A stretch of 64,000 nt of DNA from Sporosarcina cyprini (GTDB lineage: Bacteria > Bacillota > Bacilli > Bacillales_A > Planococcaceae), in contig NZ_JAKMHX010000038.1 of assembly GCF_022048975.1 (NCBI RefSeq), positions 186,001 through 250,000 of the forward strand. The letters run 5' to 3'. This document shows, piece after piece, positions 30,391 through 39,787 of this stretch. Within the stretch, counting starts at the first letter, position 1. Each line of letters begins with the position of its first letter. Under the pieces are notes generated by a model. That model was not told the DNA's origin, did not search any database, and saw only the letters and a list, made by a program, of their open reading frames with translations. The translations under genes and the position numbers were made by a program.

Positions 30391-31331
30391 TACGACCATC
30401 CTTTCGAAGCTTCAATGACAGCTTGCAATGTATCGTTGTCATAAACCGGCATGACAGTAACACTTCTATCAATCTTCTTAACTAAACCGCTTAATACTTT
30501 TCCAGGGCCGCACTCAATGAAATGGGTCACGCCAAGGTCAATTAATTGTCGGACAGATTCTTCCCACCGAACAGGGGAATAGAGCTGTTCAACTAATAAC
30601 TTCTTGATTTCCGCTGAATCTGTCACTGGTTCTGCTGAAACATTAGCCACAACAGGAATCGCTGCATCTTGCCAAGTTAACTGATCCAATGCCTCCTGAA
30701 GCTTTTGAGCTGCCGGTTGCATTAACGCTGAATGGAACGGCCCGCTGACATCCAGAGGGATTGCCCGCTTTGCCCCAGCTTCTTTCAGCTGCACACACGC
30801 CAGATCCACTCCTGCTTTCGTTCCCGAAATAACGATTTGGCCGGGACAGTTTAAATTAGCCGGCTGAACGACATGGCCTTCCTTTGTAATGGCGTCCGTC
30901 ACCACTTTCACTGCATCCGCGTCCAAGCCGAGTATCGCTGCCATTGCCCCTTCTCCCGCAGGAACTGCCTCATTCATAAAGAGTCCCCGTTGGTGGACGA
31001 TAGATACTCCGTCTTCATACGCAAGCACGCCTGATGCGACAAGAGCCGTATATTCACCAAGACTATGGCCGGCTGTATAATCCGGCACAATACCCGCATC
31101 ATTGAGCTTGGAAGCAATCATGGCACCGACTGCAAGCAACGCAGGCTGCGCATGATATGTCAACGTCAACTTCTCTTGAGGCCCTTCCTCAATCAGTTCA
31201 CTCAGGCTGAAAGGAAGTGCGCCATCCGCACGGCGGAGGAGGCTTGCGCTGTTTTCATCAGCCGCAGCCAGCTCTGTGCCCATCCCAACCGATTGAGATC
31301 CTTGTCCCGGAAAAATAAATGCTAGTTTCAT
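30390..31331 (-). CDS. fabD: Malonyl-CoA:ACP transacylase FabD
   Basis: 313 aa. Transfers malonyl from CoA to acyl carrier protein. The family opens [16 protein letters not shown]; the nucleophile Ser90 is in [11 protein letters not shown], an Arg follows near 115 (VHQRGLFM), and the catalytic His lies in [13 protein letters not shown] near 200. Its start overlaps the plsX stop by 4 bases and its stop overlaps the fabG start. Confidence 0.97.
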   Translation of the reverse strand: MKLAFIFPGQGSQSVGMGTELAAADENSASLLRRADGALPFSLSELIEEGPQEKLTLTYHAQPALLAVGAMIASKLNDAGIVPDYTAGHSLGEYTALVASGVLAYEDGVSIVHQRGLFMNEAVPAGEGAMAAILGLDADAVKVVTDAITKEGHVVQPANLNCPGQIVISGTKAGVDLACVQLKEAGAKRAIPLDVSGPFHSALMQPAAQKLQEALDQLTWQDAAIPVVANVSAEPVTDSAEIKKLLVEQLYSPVRWEESVRQLIDLGVTHFIECGPGKVLSGLVKKIDRSVTVMPVYDNDTLQAVIEASKGWS

Positions 31332-32323
31332 GATTCTTTCTCCGCCTCTCTAACTGTATCCTGTATTGTTTTGCAAACATTATGCTGAACCATGGTCCTT
31401 GCTTGCCGAATCGCATTCAAAATGGCATTGCTATTGGACGAGCCATGGGCTTTAATAACCGGAGCTGCCAGCCCGAACAGGCCGGCGCCGCCATATTCTG
31501 TATAGTCCATTTTATGTTTTAATTCACGCAAGCCATCTTTGATGAGAACAGCGGAAAGCTTCGATTTGAATGAAGCTCCGTATACGCCCTTTAGCATGGA
31601 AAAGAATCCAGCTGCTGTTCCTTCAATTGTCTTTAAGACCATGTTTCCTGTAAAGCCGTCCGTCACTACGACGTCCGCCACGCCTTCCAACAAATCACGG
31701 GCTTCCACATTACCGACAAAATGGATGGGTGCTTCCGACAGCATATCAAAAGCCGCCTTCGTCAATTCATTCCCTTTGCCTGGTTCAGTCCCGATGTTCA
31801 GCAGCCCGACCCGCGGATTTGCGATGCCTCTCACCTTTTCCGCATAAATGCTTCCCATAACTGCATATTGGCCTAGATGAGCTGGCTTGGCATCCGAATT
31901 TGCACCGACATCCAACAGGACAAACCCTTTCCCATCAAGGGTTGGAAGTGTAGGAGATAAAGCAGGACGATCAATCCCGTCAATGCGGCCGACAATGAAT
32001 AAGCCTGCCGCCATAAGGGCACCGGTATTACCAGCCGATACGCAGGCATCGGCTTCTCCATCTTTGACAGCCTGCGCCATTTTCACCATGGAAGCGTCCT
32101 TCTTCCTGCGAATCGCGCGGACGGGCTCGTCTTCTGCCTCAATTTTTTCACTGCATGGAATGACCTGCAGCCGGTCATGTGTTTCTAGGAACGGGGCCAT
32201 GGCCTTCTCATCCCCATAAATATGTATATGTATATCGTCAAATGCACGAAGGCTTTGAAGCGCTCCGGCTATAATTTCCTTAGGTGCGTGGTCTCCGCCC
32301 ATCCCATCCAAAGCGATGATCAA
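31328..32323 (-). CDS. plsX: Phosphate acyltransferase PlsX
   Basis: 331 aa. Makes acyl phosphate from acyl-ACP, the first step of phospholipid synthesis in Gram-positives. Marks are [15 protein letters not shown] at the N terminus, [39 protein letters not shown] and [20 protein letters not shown] start overlapping the fapR stop (TTGA). Expected to be controlled by FapR through the promoter ahead of fapR. Confidence 0.97.
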   Translation of the reverse strand: MIIALDGMGGDHAPKEIIAGALQSLRAFDDIHIHIYGDEKAMAPFLETHDRLQVIPCSEKIEAEDEPVRAIRRKKDASMVKMAQAVKDGEADACVSAGNTGALMAAGLFIVGRIDGIDRPALSPTLPTLDGKGFVLLDVGANSDAKPAHLGQYAVMGSIYAEKVRGIANPRVGLLNIGTEPGKGNELTKAAFDMLSEAPIHFVGNVEARDLLEGVADVVVTDGFTGNMVLKTIEGTAAGFFSMLKGVYGASFKSKLSAVLIKDGLRELKHKMDYTEYGGAGLFGLAAPVIKAHGSSNSNAILNAIRQARTMVQHNVCKTIQDTVREAEKES

Positions 32324-32904
32324 TTTGATTCCCTCCTCGTATCTGTACCAGAACGATACATTTGAAACTCACCCGAAAACACCAGTTCATTTTCAACGGA
32401 GGAAGTAATTTCGACAACCGTCCGTCTTCCGGTTGAAAGATCATAGTTCACGATCGCCCTTGCAATCACACGGTCGCCGGCTCGAACAGGGCGATGAAAA
32501 TGCAATTTCGAATCAACCGTCAACGCCAAATCATCATCCAACACCGCAACCGCCAATGAATTCGCCTGAGCGAATAAATGATGGCCGCGAGCAATGCCGC
32601 TGCGCTGAAAAACATGGTCCGAAGTAACGTCAAAAATGGATACCGCACGCCGGTCCAGTTCAATATCGACGATTTCACCGAAAACCTCATCAGACTGCAT
32701 CGATTTCAGTTCTGCCTCCAACGAACGGGTAGCTACACTTTTCAGACGCTCTCGCAACTCAGGTATGCCGCATTCCAAGCGATCCAAGCGAATTGTCTGC
32801 ACGCTGACTCGAAAATGTTTGGATAACTCCTCATCAGTCATAAACGGATTTTCATCCAGCAACGCCCCGAGACGATGTTGCCTTTCCTTTTTAGGAATCC
32901 TCAA
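32320..32904 (-). CDS. fapR: Malonyl-CoA-sensing lipid synthesis repressor FapR
   Basis: 194 aa. Represses fatty acid and phospholipid genes; malonyl-CoA binding to its hotdog domain releases DNA. The N-terminal DeoR-like HTH covers about 20-50 ([20 protein letters not shown]), followed by the linker [12 protein letters not shown] and the thioesterase-like effector domain with [18 protein letters not shown]. The TTG at 32904 (RIPKKERQ) has GGAAGG 9 bases upstream. Autoregulation is likely because a palindromic site overlaps its promoter. Confidence 0.96.
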   Translation of the reverse strand: MRIPKKERQHRLGALLDENPFMTDEELSKHFRVSVQTIRLDRLECGIPELRERLKSVATRSLEAELKSMQSDEVFGEIVDIELDRRAVSIFDVTSDHVFQRSGIARGHHLFAQANSLAVAVLDDDLALTVDSKLHFHRPVRAGDRVIARAIVNYDLSTGRRTVVEITSSVENELVFSGEFQMYRSGTDTRRESN

Positions 32905-32921
32905 CCCATTCACCCTTCCGG

Positions 32922-32940
32922 ATTAGCACTTGGTACTAAT
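32922..32940 (-). promoter_or_regulatory. FapR operator
   Basis: On the minus strand ATTAGTACCAAGTGCTAAT is an imperfect palindrome with TTAGTAC / TGCTAA half-sites, close to the FapR operator I recall from Bacillus (TTAGTACC...GTACTAA type). It starts four bases after the -10 of the fapR promoter, so bound FapR would cover the transcription start. Confidence 0.82.
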
Positions 32941-32943
32941 ATC

Positions 32944-32972
32944 AGTATATAAAGAGTAAAATAAGATTGCAA
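32944..32972 (-). promoter_or_regulatory. Promoter of fapR-plsX-fabD-fabG
   Basis: On the minus strand -35 TTGCAA, 17-base spacer, -10 TATACT, directly upstream of the FapR operator. Canonical SigA arrangement. Confidence 0.75.
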
Positions 32973-33141
32973 GCATGAATCGGATTGGCGTGACCCATTT
33001 TCATATGCCATAACAGCCTTTTATGTGGTTTCATGATTCGCCGCAGGAAGAGGGTTGTATATTCCTAGCACTACCGATAGGAAAGCAGACTTACTACGTT
33101 AAAAGCAAGATGGGGGTATTGATTGACAGGTCAAATCACAT
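32973..33141. other. Intergenic stretch without recognised gene
   Basis: Spacer between the fapR promoter and the recG terminator. I see no gene, no strong hairpin and no known element; plus-strand open frames here run into the antisense of recG and lack ribosome binding sites. Confidence 0.5.
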
Positions 33142-33180
33142 AAAAAAAGTGACGGGCGAACTAGTTGTTTTCCCGTCACT
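33142..33180 (-). terminator. Rho-independent terminator after recG
   Basis: Perfect 8-base stem GTGACGGG / CCCGTCAC with a 15-base loop on the minus strand, followed by seven T, about 35 bases after the recG stop. Confidence 0.88.
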
Positions 33181-33215
33181 TTCCTACAAGACAATTGAAT
33201 CAGCAAAGGCTTCGT

Positions 33216-35264
33216 TCAGTCGATCCGCTCACCGCTTAATGCGCCGGACGCCTGCAAATAATCCCGCAACAGCACGTATTCCGGCTCTTCCCAAAATGCA
33301 GGCATTTCGAGCAACCGCTCCGCATCATGTCTTGCTGTATCAAGCGCACGATAATCATGGACGAGATCGGCCATTTTGAATTCCGGCAAGCCGCTTTGCC
33401 TTCTGCCGAAGAATTCTCCGGCCCCCCGCAATTCCAAATCCTTTTCAGCAAGCACAAAGCCGTCGTTCGTCTCCGTCATAGACTGCATGCGTTCTTTACC
33501 TTCCTCGTTTTTCGGATCCGCCAGCAGCACACAAAACGATTGATCCGCCCCCCGGCCGACCCTTCCGCGCAATTGGTGTAACTGCGCCAAGCCGAACCGA
33601 GTCGCGTCATAAATGAGCATGAAGGTCGCGTTTGGCACATTGACCCCTACCTCAACGACGGTCGTGGAGACTAAACAATTAATCTTGCCCTCACTGAATT
33701 CCCGCATGATTTCATCTTTCTCATCTGCATGCAGCCTGCCATGCATCAAGCCGATTTTATACCTTCCAGCAAAATGGGCAGTGAGCTGCGCATGGACATC
33801 CACTGCGTTTTGAACGTCAAGTTTATCCGATTCTTCGATAAGAGGACAGATGACATATGCTTGACGGCCCGCTTGCAATTCCTTCTCCATTTTTCGCAAG
33901 ACGGGCAGGATCGACGATTCCTTCAGCCAGAAGGTTTGCACTTTTTTCCGACCCGCAGGCATTTCATCCAGAATCGATACATCCATTTCGCCAAAGGCGG
34001 TAATTGCCAATGTTCTTGGTATAGGGGTTGCCGTCATAAATAAAACGTCAGGGCTAATCCCTTTGTCACGCAGCACCCTACGCTGCTCCACGCCAAAGCG
34101 ATGCTGTTCATCCGTAATAACTAAGCCAAGTTTACGGAAGGTGACCTCCGGTTGAATCAAGGCATGTGTACCAATCAAAATGTCAATCTCCCCGGCCTCT
34201 AGCTGTTCTAAAATGATCCTTCTCACTTTTCCTTTTGTCGACCCTGATAAAAAGGCGATGTTCACGCCTAAGGGTTGAAACCAGGCGGAAAGTGATTCCG
34301 CATGCTGTTCAGCCAATATTTCCGTCGGAGCCATCAAGGCGCCTTGAAAACCGCCCGTAACTGCTGCGTAAAGGGCGATTGCCGCTACGACTGTCTTTCC
34401 AGATCCAACATCGCCTTGCAAGAGGCGATTCATGCGTGTAGGACTTTTTAACTCGGCACAGATTTCGTTAACCACTTTCTTTTGTGCATTTGTCAGTTCG
34501 AAAGGCAAAGCTGCAATGAAGGTTTTCAGTTTGTTGATATCATAGGGGATCACTGTACCAGGATCTCGATCTTTCCGGACTTTCTTCATCCCAACCATTT
34601 TTAGCTGGAATTTGAGCAATTCCTCATAAACAAAACGGCGTCTTGCGTGTTTGACATCCTGAAGACTGGTCGGAAAATGGATCAATTCCAATGCCTCTGT
34701 GAGAGATGGAAGTTTGTAAGCTGTTCGGATATCAGAAGGAATGGGATCTTGTAATTCATGGGCAGCTGTATCCAAAGCAATCCTCATGTACTTCCTAAAA
34801 GTTTTCTGATGCATCACACCTTTTAAACTGTAAACAGGTTCAAAGTCATTTTGAGCCGTTTTTGGTCCTTCCGAAAAGTTGCTCACATTAATAACTTGCC
34901 GTCCACGATCCCATTTTCCAGTGATGGTCACAATCATGCCGATCTCCAGCCGGTCCTTCAAATAGTGCTGATTGAAAAAAACCGCTTTGACCAGATGATT
35001 TCCGACGAGTACACGAACTTGCAACCGGGAACGGTTTTTTCCAACGAAAAGAACGGAAGGCTCGCTTTCGACCCTTCCTTCCACTGTTACTTTTTCATTG
35101 TGAGGCGTGGCAGCCAAATCTTTTATCCTAAAATCCTCATGACGATAAGGAAATGTAAGAATCAGCTCTTCGATCGTCTCGATGCCTAGTTTTTGAAACT
35201 GCTCCGCCGTCGCTTTACCGACACCCTTTAGCGCTGTGACAGGATCAAGACTTGACAGTGTCAC
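33216..35264 (-). CDS. recG: ATP-dependent DNA helicase RecG
   Basis: 682 aa, the same as B. subtilis. Remodels stalled forks and branched recombination intermediates. N-terminal helix-hairpin-helix-like LKGVGKATAEQFQKLG, the wedge/OB domain (about 55-160, with TITGKWDRGRQV), then superfamily 2 helicase motifs: Walker A QGDVGSGKTVVAAIAL near 300, DEQHRFGVEQR, FMTATPIPRTLAI, and C-terminal QLRGRVGRG. GTG at 35264 (VTLSSLDPV) is chosen; AAAGGA lies 11 bases upstream inside the end of sdaAA, which it overlaps by 20 bases. The frame stays open another 43 codons inside sdaAA. Confidence 0.96.
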   Translation of the reverse strand: MTLSSLDPVTALKGVGKATAEQFQKLGIETIEELILTFPYRHEDFRIKDLAATPHNEKVTVEGRVESEPSVLFVGKNRSRLQVRVLVGNHLVKAVFFNQHYLKDRLEIGMIVTITGKWDRGRQVINVSNFSEGPKTAQNDFEPVYSLKGVMHQKTFRKYMRIALDTAAHELQDPIPSDIRTAYKLPSLTEALELIHFPTSLQDVKHARRRFVYEELLKFQLKMVGMKKVRKDRDPGTVIPYDINKLKTFIAALPFELTNAQKKVVNEICAELKSPTRMNRLLQGDVGSGKTVVAAIALYAAVTGGFQGALMAPTEILAEQHAESLSAWFQPLGVNIAFLSGSTKGKVRRIILEQLEAGEIDILIGTHALIQPEVTFRKLGLVITDEQHRFGVEQRRVLRDKGISPDVLFMTATPIPRTLAITAFGEMDVSILDEMPAGRKKVQTFWLKESSILPVLRKMEKELQAGRQAYVICPLIEESDKLDVQNAVDVHAQLTAHFAGRYKIGLMHGRLHADEKDEIMREFSEGKINCLVSTTVVEVGVNVPNATFMLIYDATRFGLAQLHQLRGRVGRGADQSFCVLLADPKNEEGKERMQSMTETNDGFVLAEKDLELRGAGEFFGRRQSGLPEFKMADLVHDYRALDTARHDAERLLEMPAFWEEPEYVLLRDYLQASGALSGERID

Positions 35265-36153
35265 GGGCAGACTGATCCTTTCCGAAGATTTCCGCTTCCA
35301 AAGCCTTTCCTGTCGGAGTCGCAGCAAGTCCGCCTTTTGCAGTTTCTCTAAGGGCAGAAGGCATCGTTTGTCCAATGCGGTACATAGCATCAATCACTTC
35401 ATCTGTCGGAATCCGGCTGACCACTCCCGCAAGCGCCATATCAGCACCGACAAGCGCTTTAGCAGCACCCATCGCATTACGTTTGACACAAGGCACTTCA
35501 ACGAGTCCGGCGACCGGATCGCAGACGAGCCCGAGCATATTTTTCATAACGATGGAAAAGGCTTCCGCACTCTGTTGCGGTGTGCCACCAGCCATTTCAA
35601 CAATAGCAGCTGCCGCCATGGATGCCGCAGAACCTGTTTCTGCCTGGCAGCCGCCTGCCGCACCAGAGATCGATGCGTTATTCGCAACGACAAAACCGAA
35701 CGCGCCAGACGTAAATAAATAGTTGATCATCTGCTCACGTGTCGGGTTCAATTTATTTTTAACAGCGAAAAGGGTTCCCGGTACAATTCCTGCCGCGCCA
35801 GCTGTCGGCGTCGCACAAATCATGCCCATAGCGGCATTTACTTCATTTGTAGCGACCGCCTTGCTCACTGCATCCAGAATCAAATCACCAGAAAGCGATT
35901 TGCCGCTTGCAATGTAGTTCTGCAAAAGCACTGCATCTCCACCTGTCAAGCCGGAAGTCGATTGTACGCCTTTCAGTCCTTGTTCCACCGCTTGTTCCAT
36001 AACCGTCAAGTTCCGTTCCATCTGGGCAATGATCTCTTCACGCGAACGGCGGGTAATCAGCATTTCCTGCTCAATCATAATTTCAGAGATCGGTTTATTT
36101 TGAGTTTCCGCCAAAGAGACAAGCTCTTTCACGGAGCTGAATAAAATATCCAT
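35245..36153 (-). CDS. sdaAA: L-serine dehydratase alpha subunit (iron-sulfur)
   Basis: 302 aa. Deaminates L-serine to pyruvate and ammonia using a 4Fe-4S cluster shared with the beta chain. Conserved cysteines are visible in MGMICATPTAGAAGIVPGT, SGAAGGCQAETGSAASM and LVCDPVAGLVEVPCVKRN. Follows sdaAB by 12 bases; recG starts inside its end. The same sdaAB-sdaAA-recG order is found in B. subtilis. Confidence 0.96.
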   Translation of the reverse strand: MDILFSSVKELVSLAETQNKPISEIMIEQEMLITRRSREEIIAQMERNLTVMEQAVEQGLKGVQSTSGLTGGDAVLLQNYIASGKSLSGDLILDAVSKAVATNEVNAAMGMICATPTAGAAGIVPGTLFAVKNKLNPTREQMINYLFTSGAFGFVVANNASISGAAGGCQAETGSAASMAAAAIVEMAGGTPQQSAEAFSIVMKNMLGLVCDPVAGLVEVPCVKRNAMGAAKALVGADMALAGVVSRIPTDEVIDAMYRIGQTMPSALRETAKGGLAATPTGKALEAEIFGKDQSARDTVKS

Positions 36154-36165
36154 TTCGAGTCCTCC

Positions 36166-36828
36166 TTAGTTAGCCAATGTAGATACTTGTGTAACATTCG
36201 GCAAGGATTGCAATTGATTGATTAACGTTTCATCAAAGATTTGATCGACTTCGATAACCATCAAAGCCATTTTCCCTTTTTCTTTCCTTCCCACTTCCAT
36301 ATGGGCAATATTCATGCCTTGTTCTGCAATGGCATTGGAAACGCCGGCAATGACACCTGCACGATCATCATGAACTACGAGCAAAGCAGGATAATGTCCG
36401 GACAGCCGCAATGGGAATCCATTCAACTCTGTCACTTCCATCGTTCCACCGCCGATCGAGATGCCGACCAACTCCATTTCTCCCTTGCTGTCTCCAATAA
36501 CAATACGTGCGGTATTCGGATGGTCCGCTTCTTCCTCTTCCGGAATGAATTCATAGGTCATGCCAGCTTCTGCAGCATCCTCGAAGGCGGTTTTGATACG
36601 CTCATCATCTGTATCATAATCCAATAGGCCGCCGATGATCGCCACATCCGTGCCGTGACCTTTGTATGTTTCAGCGAATGAACCATATAGATGGATTCTT
36701 GCCCACTTCGGCTGCCTTCCAAAAAGATCCCTCGCCACTCTGCCGATTCTGGCAGCACCTGCTGTATGTGATGATGAAGGCCCAATCATGACTGGACCGA
36801 TAATCTCAAAAACCGATCTGTATTTCAT
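36166..36828 (-). CDS. sdaAB: L-serine dehydratase beta subunit
   Basis: 220 aa. Partner of SdaAA. The N-terminal domain shows VFEIIGPVMIGPSSSHTAGAA, the serine-dehydratase beta signature; the C-terminal ACT domain (about 145-218: ALLVVHDDRAGVIAGVSNAIAE, MNIAHMEVGRKEKGKMAL) is probably a serine-sensing regulatory module. The ATG at 36828 (MKYRSVFEI) is preceded by GGGGGAG; the longer open frame upstream runs through the promoter. Confidence 0.96.
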   Translation of the reverse strand: MKYRSVFEIIGPVMIGPSSSHTAGAARIGRVARDLFGRQPKWARIHLYGSFAETYKGHGTDVAIIGGLLDYDTDDERIKTAFEDAAEAGMTYEFIPEEEEADHPNTARIVIGDSKGEMELVGISIGGGTMEVTELNGFPLRLSGHYPALLVVHDDRAGVIAGVSNAIAEQGMNIAHMEVGRKEKGKMALMVIEVDQIFDETLINQLQSLPNVTQVSTLAN

Positions 36829-36868
36829 GCCATTTCTCCCCCTTATGAAAGCCAAAACTCTACTCTTC

Positions 36869-36897
36869 ATTTTACACGATATAATAGTTTCTGACAA
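36869..36897 (-). promoter_or_regulatory. Promoter of sdaAB-sdaAA-recG
   Basis: On the minus strand -35 TTGTCA, 17-base spacer, -10 TAAAAT, about 40 bases upstream of sdaAB. Near-consensus SigA promoter located after the fakA terminator. Confidence 0.7.
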
Positions 36898-37013
36898 AAA
36901 AGAATGAACGACCAACGTTTCACGCTTCTCATGGAGAGATAAAGGAAATGACCTTATACGGAATGTATGTTCTGTTTTATTATATCATACTACTTTTTCA
37001 CTGATGAGATCCA

Positions 37014-37048
37014 CAAAAAAACGGCATGCCGAATTTCTGGCATGCCGT
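37014..37048 (-). terminator. Rho-independent terminator after fakA
   Basis: Perfect 10-base stem ACGGCATGCC / GGCATGCCGT with an 8-base loop on the minus strand, followed by seven T. Confidence 0.92.
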
Positions 37049-37053
37049 ATGAA

Positions 37054-38721
37054 TTATTCAACTGAAAGTATATATGGATAAAGCGGTTGCTTTCCATTGT
37101 GGAGTTCCACTTCCACATGATCATGGGCTGACTCAATAAAGTCTGCCATTGCTGACGCCTCTGTTTCTGTAACGCCCTCACCATAAATGAGGGTAACAAT
37201 TTCATCGTCTTCGTCAATCAAAGAATTGATCAATTCCTTCATTGCTTCTTCCAAAGCAGGTGTGGAAATGACAATCTTCCCTCCTGCAATCCCCATAAAG
37301 TCATCCTTGTGGATTTCTACTCCATCAATGGACGTATCGCGGATAGAATGCGTTACCTGCCCTGTCTTCACACCTGAAGCTGCTTGAATCATCGATTGTA
37401 CGTTGTCATCAACAGTAGCCTCTGGGTTGAAAGCAAGAATCGCAGCAAGACCTTCCGGAACTGATTTCGTCGGCACAACGCCTGCTTCGATGCCTACAAT
37501 TTCTGCTGCTTGATTGGCAGCCATCACGATGTTTTTATTGTTCGGCAAGATGATGACACGCTCCGCTTGCACATCCTGAACCGCTTTGACAATGTCCTCC
37601 GTCGATGGATTCATTGTCTGTCCGCCTTCGATCACAACGGAAGCTCCGATGCTACGAAGCAAGTCGGCAACGCCTTCTCCCATCGCCACAGTCACTACCG
37701 CATAAGGATGCCTTTCAGCACCTTTACCGGCAGACGGAGCTGATGAATTCGAGCTGCCTACAATATTCGCATGTTGCTGGCGCATATTTTCAATTTTAAT
37801 ATTGATCAACGAGCCATACTTTTGTCCATAATTGAGTGCTTCGCCCGGCTGCTCGGTATGAATATGCACCTTCGCAAGCTCATCGTCCGAAATAACAAGA
37901 AGAGAATCTCCAAATTGGCTGAGATCTTGACGGAACGCATTTTCCTCAAAAGGCGTTGCCGCTGTTTTCTCTTGCTCAAAACGAACCATGAATTCCGTGC
38001 AATAGCCGAACTCAATATCTTCTGTATTCATAAAATCTTGTACGTTGCGATGGTGCTCGGCATTCACCAGGTCATCCATTGAATCGATGACGGAACGCTC
38101 TGGCAGCGGCTCTCCTCGCAAGCACGCTAGGAACCCTTCGTATACAAAAACGAGACCTTGTCCACCACTATCGACGACGCCAACTTCTTTCAAAACGGGC
38201 AACAGATCAGGAGTGCGTTTCAAAGAAGCTTTCGCCTCTGTGACGACCGCTTCCATCACTTCGATTAGATCTTGGGTTTTCGCCGCTGTGGCCACCGCTT
38301 GTTTGGCAGCGTCCTTCGCGACCGTCAGAATGGTCCCTTCCACCGGCTTCATTACAGCCTTGTACGCTGTTTCCACGCCATATTGAAGGGCATCCGCAAA
38401 TGATTGGCTTGTCAATGTCGCTTCATGCTCCACAGCTTTTCCAAAACCGCGGAACAGCTGTGACAGGATAACGCCGGAATTACCCCGCGCCCCCATCAGC
38501 AGCCCCTTGGATAGAGCCTGTGCAGTTTTACCCAAATGCTCCGATTGATTCGCTTCCGTCTCTTTCGCACCGGACGTCATGGATAAGTTCATATTCGTCC
38601 CTGTATCGCCATCCGGCACCGGAAACACATTTAACGAATCCACATAATCGGCATTTTCATGAAGGTGATGAGCACCCATCTTCACCATTTCCGCAAATTT
38701 CAAACCATCTACTGAGATCAT
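37054..38721 (-). CDS. fakA: Fatty acid kinase subunit FakA (YloV, DAK-like)
   Basis: 555 aa. ATP-binding subunit of fatty acid kinase, which with FakB proteins phosphorylates exogenous fatty acids for phospholipid synthesis. The N-terminal DhaL (Dak2) domain holds the Mg/ADP motif SLNVFPVPDGDTGTNMNLSM near 30-48 and GARGNSGVILSQLFRG; the middle and C-terminal parts (EFGYCTEFMVRFE, ILPNNKNIVMAANQAAE) belong to the FakA architecture. Follows yloU by 18 bases, as in most Firmicutes. Confidence 0.95.
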   Translation of the reverse strand: MISVDGLKFAEMVKMGAHHLHENADYVDSLNVFPVPDGDTGTNMNLSMTSGAKETEANQSEHLGKTAQALSKGLLMGARGNSGVILSQLFRGFGKAVEHEATLTSQSFADALQYGVETAYKAVMKPVEGTILTVAKDAAKQAVATAAKTQDLIEVMEAVVTEAKASLKRTPDLLPVLKEVGVVDSGGQGLVFVYEGFLACLRGEPLPERSVIDSMDDLVNAEHHRNVQDFMNTEDIEFGYCTEFMVRFEQEKTAATPFEENAFRQDLSQFGDSLLVISDDELAKVHIHTEQPGEALNYGQKYGSLINIKIENMRQQHANIVGSSNSSAPSAGKGAERHPYAVVTVAMGEGVADLLRSIGASVVIEGGQTMNPSTEDIVKAVQDVQAERVIILPNNKNIVMAANQAAEIVGIEAGVVPTKSVPEGLAAILAFNPEATVDDNVQSMIQAASGVKTGQVTHSIRDTSIDGVEIHKDDFMGIAGGKIVISTPALEEAMKELINSLIDEDDEIVTLIYGEGVTETEASAMADFIESAHDHVEVELHNGKQPLYPYILSVE

Positions 38722-38739
38722 CGAAATTAAATCCTCCTT

Positions 38740-39099
38740 CTAGTTCGTTACCCGAACCCCTTGAACAAATATATTGACTGATCCGACCGTCAGCGAGAAT
38801 GTCTTCTTCAACGTATAGATCACTTTGGATTGCACTTGGTAAGCAACTTCCGAGATTTTCGTCCCATATCCGATAATGACATACATATCGATATGTGTCT
38901 CATCACCAATATTCCGAACGATGACGCCACGGGCATAATTCTCTTTGCGAAGAATATCAGTAAGCCCATCACGAATCTGGTGCCGGGAAGCCATGCCGAC
39001 AATACCGTAGCATTCCACAGCCGCTTCTCCAACCACTTGGGCGATAACGTCATTCGTAATATCGATTCTACCGTACTCGTTCTTCAATTCGATTGACAT
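38740..39099 (-). CDS. yloU: Asp23/Gls24 family envelope stress protein (YloU)
   Basis: 119 aa. Asp23 family proteins form membrane-associated polymers linked to envelope stress in staphylococci; the YloU member is always next to fakA and its own role is less clear. Family features: GRIDITNDVIAQVVGEAAVECYGIVGM, MYVIIGYGTKISEVAYQVQSK and a C terminus VGSVNIFVQGVRV. The ATG at 39099 (MSIELKNEYG) has AGGAGGG upstream; 17 more open codons lack support. A repeat cluster begins about 57 bases upstream. Confidence 0.94.
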   Translation of the reverse strand: MSIELKNEYGRIDITNDVIAQVVGEAAVECYGIVGMASRHQIRDGLTDILRKENYARGVIVRNIGDETHIDMYVIIGYGTKISEVAYQVQSKVIYTLKKTFSLTVGSVNIFVQGVRVTN

Positions 39100-39136
39100 A
39101 ATTACGTCCCTCCTGCATCCTTTATAAACTTCCCTA

Positions 39137-39165
39137 ATTGTACTATACACTAAATAAAAGCGGAA
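39137..39165 (-). promoter_or_regulatory. Tentative yloU-fakA promoter abutting the repeat cluster
   Basis: On the minus strand a good -10 TACAAT lies about 38 bases ahead of yloU. The hexamer 17 bases upstream is TTCCGC, a poor -35 that is part of the terminal sequence of the adjacent repeat element. Confidence 0.35.
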
Positions 39166-39316
39166 GTGCCCGTTTAGCGTCGTACAGACTGGAGACTTTC
39201 CGACAAGATAAAGGAAACACGGCGAAGTGAAACGAGTCGATGTTGACTTATCGAAGTCGGTACAGTCGAAGTCTGCTAGACGCTGGGCACTGGAGCTAGA
39301 TACTAACTGTACAGAG
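39157..39316. repeat. Palindromic repeat element, family C, copy 1 (uninterrupted)
   Basis: About 160 bases from AAAGCGGAAGTGCCC to GGGCACTGGAGCTAGAT. The ends pair: AGTGCCC with GGGCACT, and AGCGTC with GACGCT just inside; further in, CAGAC pairs with GTCTG and TTTCC with GGAAA. This is the only copy in which the left half (up to GTTTAGC) and the right half (from GTCGTACAGACTGG) are contiguous. No open frame fits it. I do not know an established name for the family. Confidence 0.8.
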
Positions 39317-39359
39317 TAATCTGCATCGAGTTAAGAAAAAAGCGGAAGTGCCCGTTTAG

Positions 39360-39484
39360 TCTCTAAAGCGGAGGCGCCTCGATCAGCCCCGACAAGCATA
39401 AGACGGATTGGCGGAATGTCCGATCTTTGGACATGCAGCCAAGCTGGCTTATGACCTCGAGGGGCTAGGCGCCGCAGCTGGATG
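39360..39484. repeat. Palindromic repeat element, family A, copy 1
   Basis: 125 bases starting TCTCTAAAGCGGAGGCGCC and ending GGCGCCGCAGCTGGATG. Nested complementary arms: GGCGCC / GGCGCC, CCTCG / CGAGG, AGCCCC / GGGGCT, CATAAG / CTTATG, TTGGC / GCCAA and a central GTCC / GGAC, so almost the whole unit can fold into one long hairpin. Confidence 0.85.
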
Positions 39485-39609
39485 TCTCTAAAGCGGAGGC
39501 GCCTCGATCAGCCCCGACAAGCATAAGACGGATTGGCGGAATGTCCGAACTTTGGACATGCAGCCAAGCTGGCTTATGACCTCGAGGGGCTAGGCGCCGC
39601 AGCTGGATG
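39485..39609. repeat. Palindromic repeat element, family A, copy 2
   Basis: Direct tandem copy of the preceding 125-base unit, nearly identical (for instance CCGAACTTT in place of CCGATCTTT in the central loop). The two lie head to tail without spacer, which points to recent duplication. Confidence 0.85.
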
Positions 39610-39787
39610 TCTCTAAAGCGGAGAGGGCCGCTTAGCCTCGACAGGCGCTGGCCGACTAAACTCGCCGCGTCCTGCGGCAACGTCGGCACTAGCACGTCGT
39701 GTGCGTCGGAGCGCTTGGATGAAAGGCGCTTTTTGCCTTACATCCAAGACCGAAGCGACCCGAGAGGCTGGCCCTCGCAGCTGGATG
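39610..39787. repeat. Palindromic repeat element, family B, copy 1
   Basis: 178 bases with the same termini as family A (TCTCTAAAGCGGAG ... GCAGCTGGATG) but a different inside. Pairs seen: GAGGGCC / GGCCCTC, GCCTCG / CGAGAGGC, CTTGGATG / CATCCAAG around AAGGCGCTTTTTGCCTT, and CACGTCGTGTG. A 70-80-codon open frame on either strand is an accident of the GC-rich palindrome. Confidence 0.8.

Noticed and set aside
35265-35393. N-terminal extension of recG by 43 codons
   Set aside because: It lies wholly within sdaAA in another frame and has no counterpart in RecG of B. subtilis, which is 682 aa like the shorter form.
36829-36915. N-terminal extension of sdaAB by 29 codons
   Set aside because: The extension runs through a near-consensus promoter and the family begins at MKYRSVFEI, which has its own RBS.
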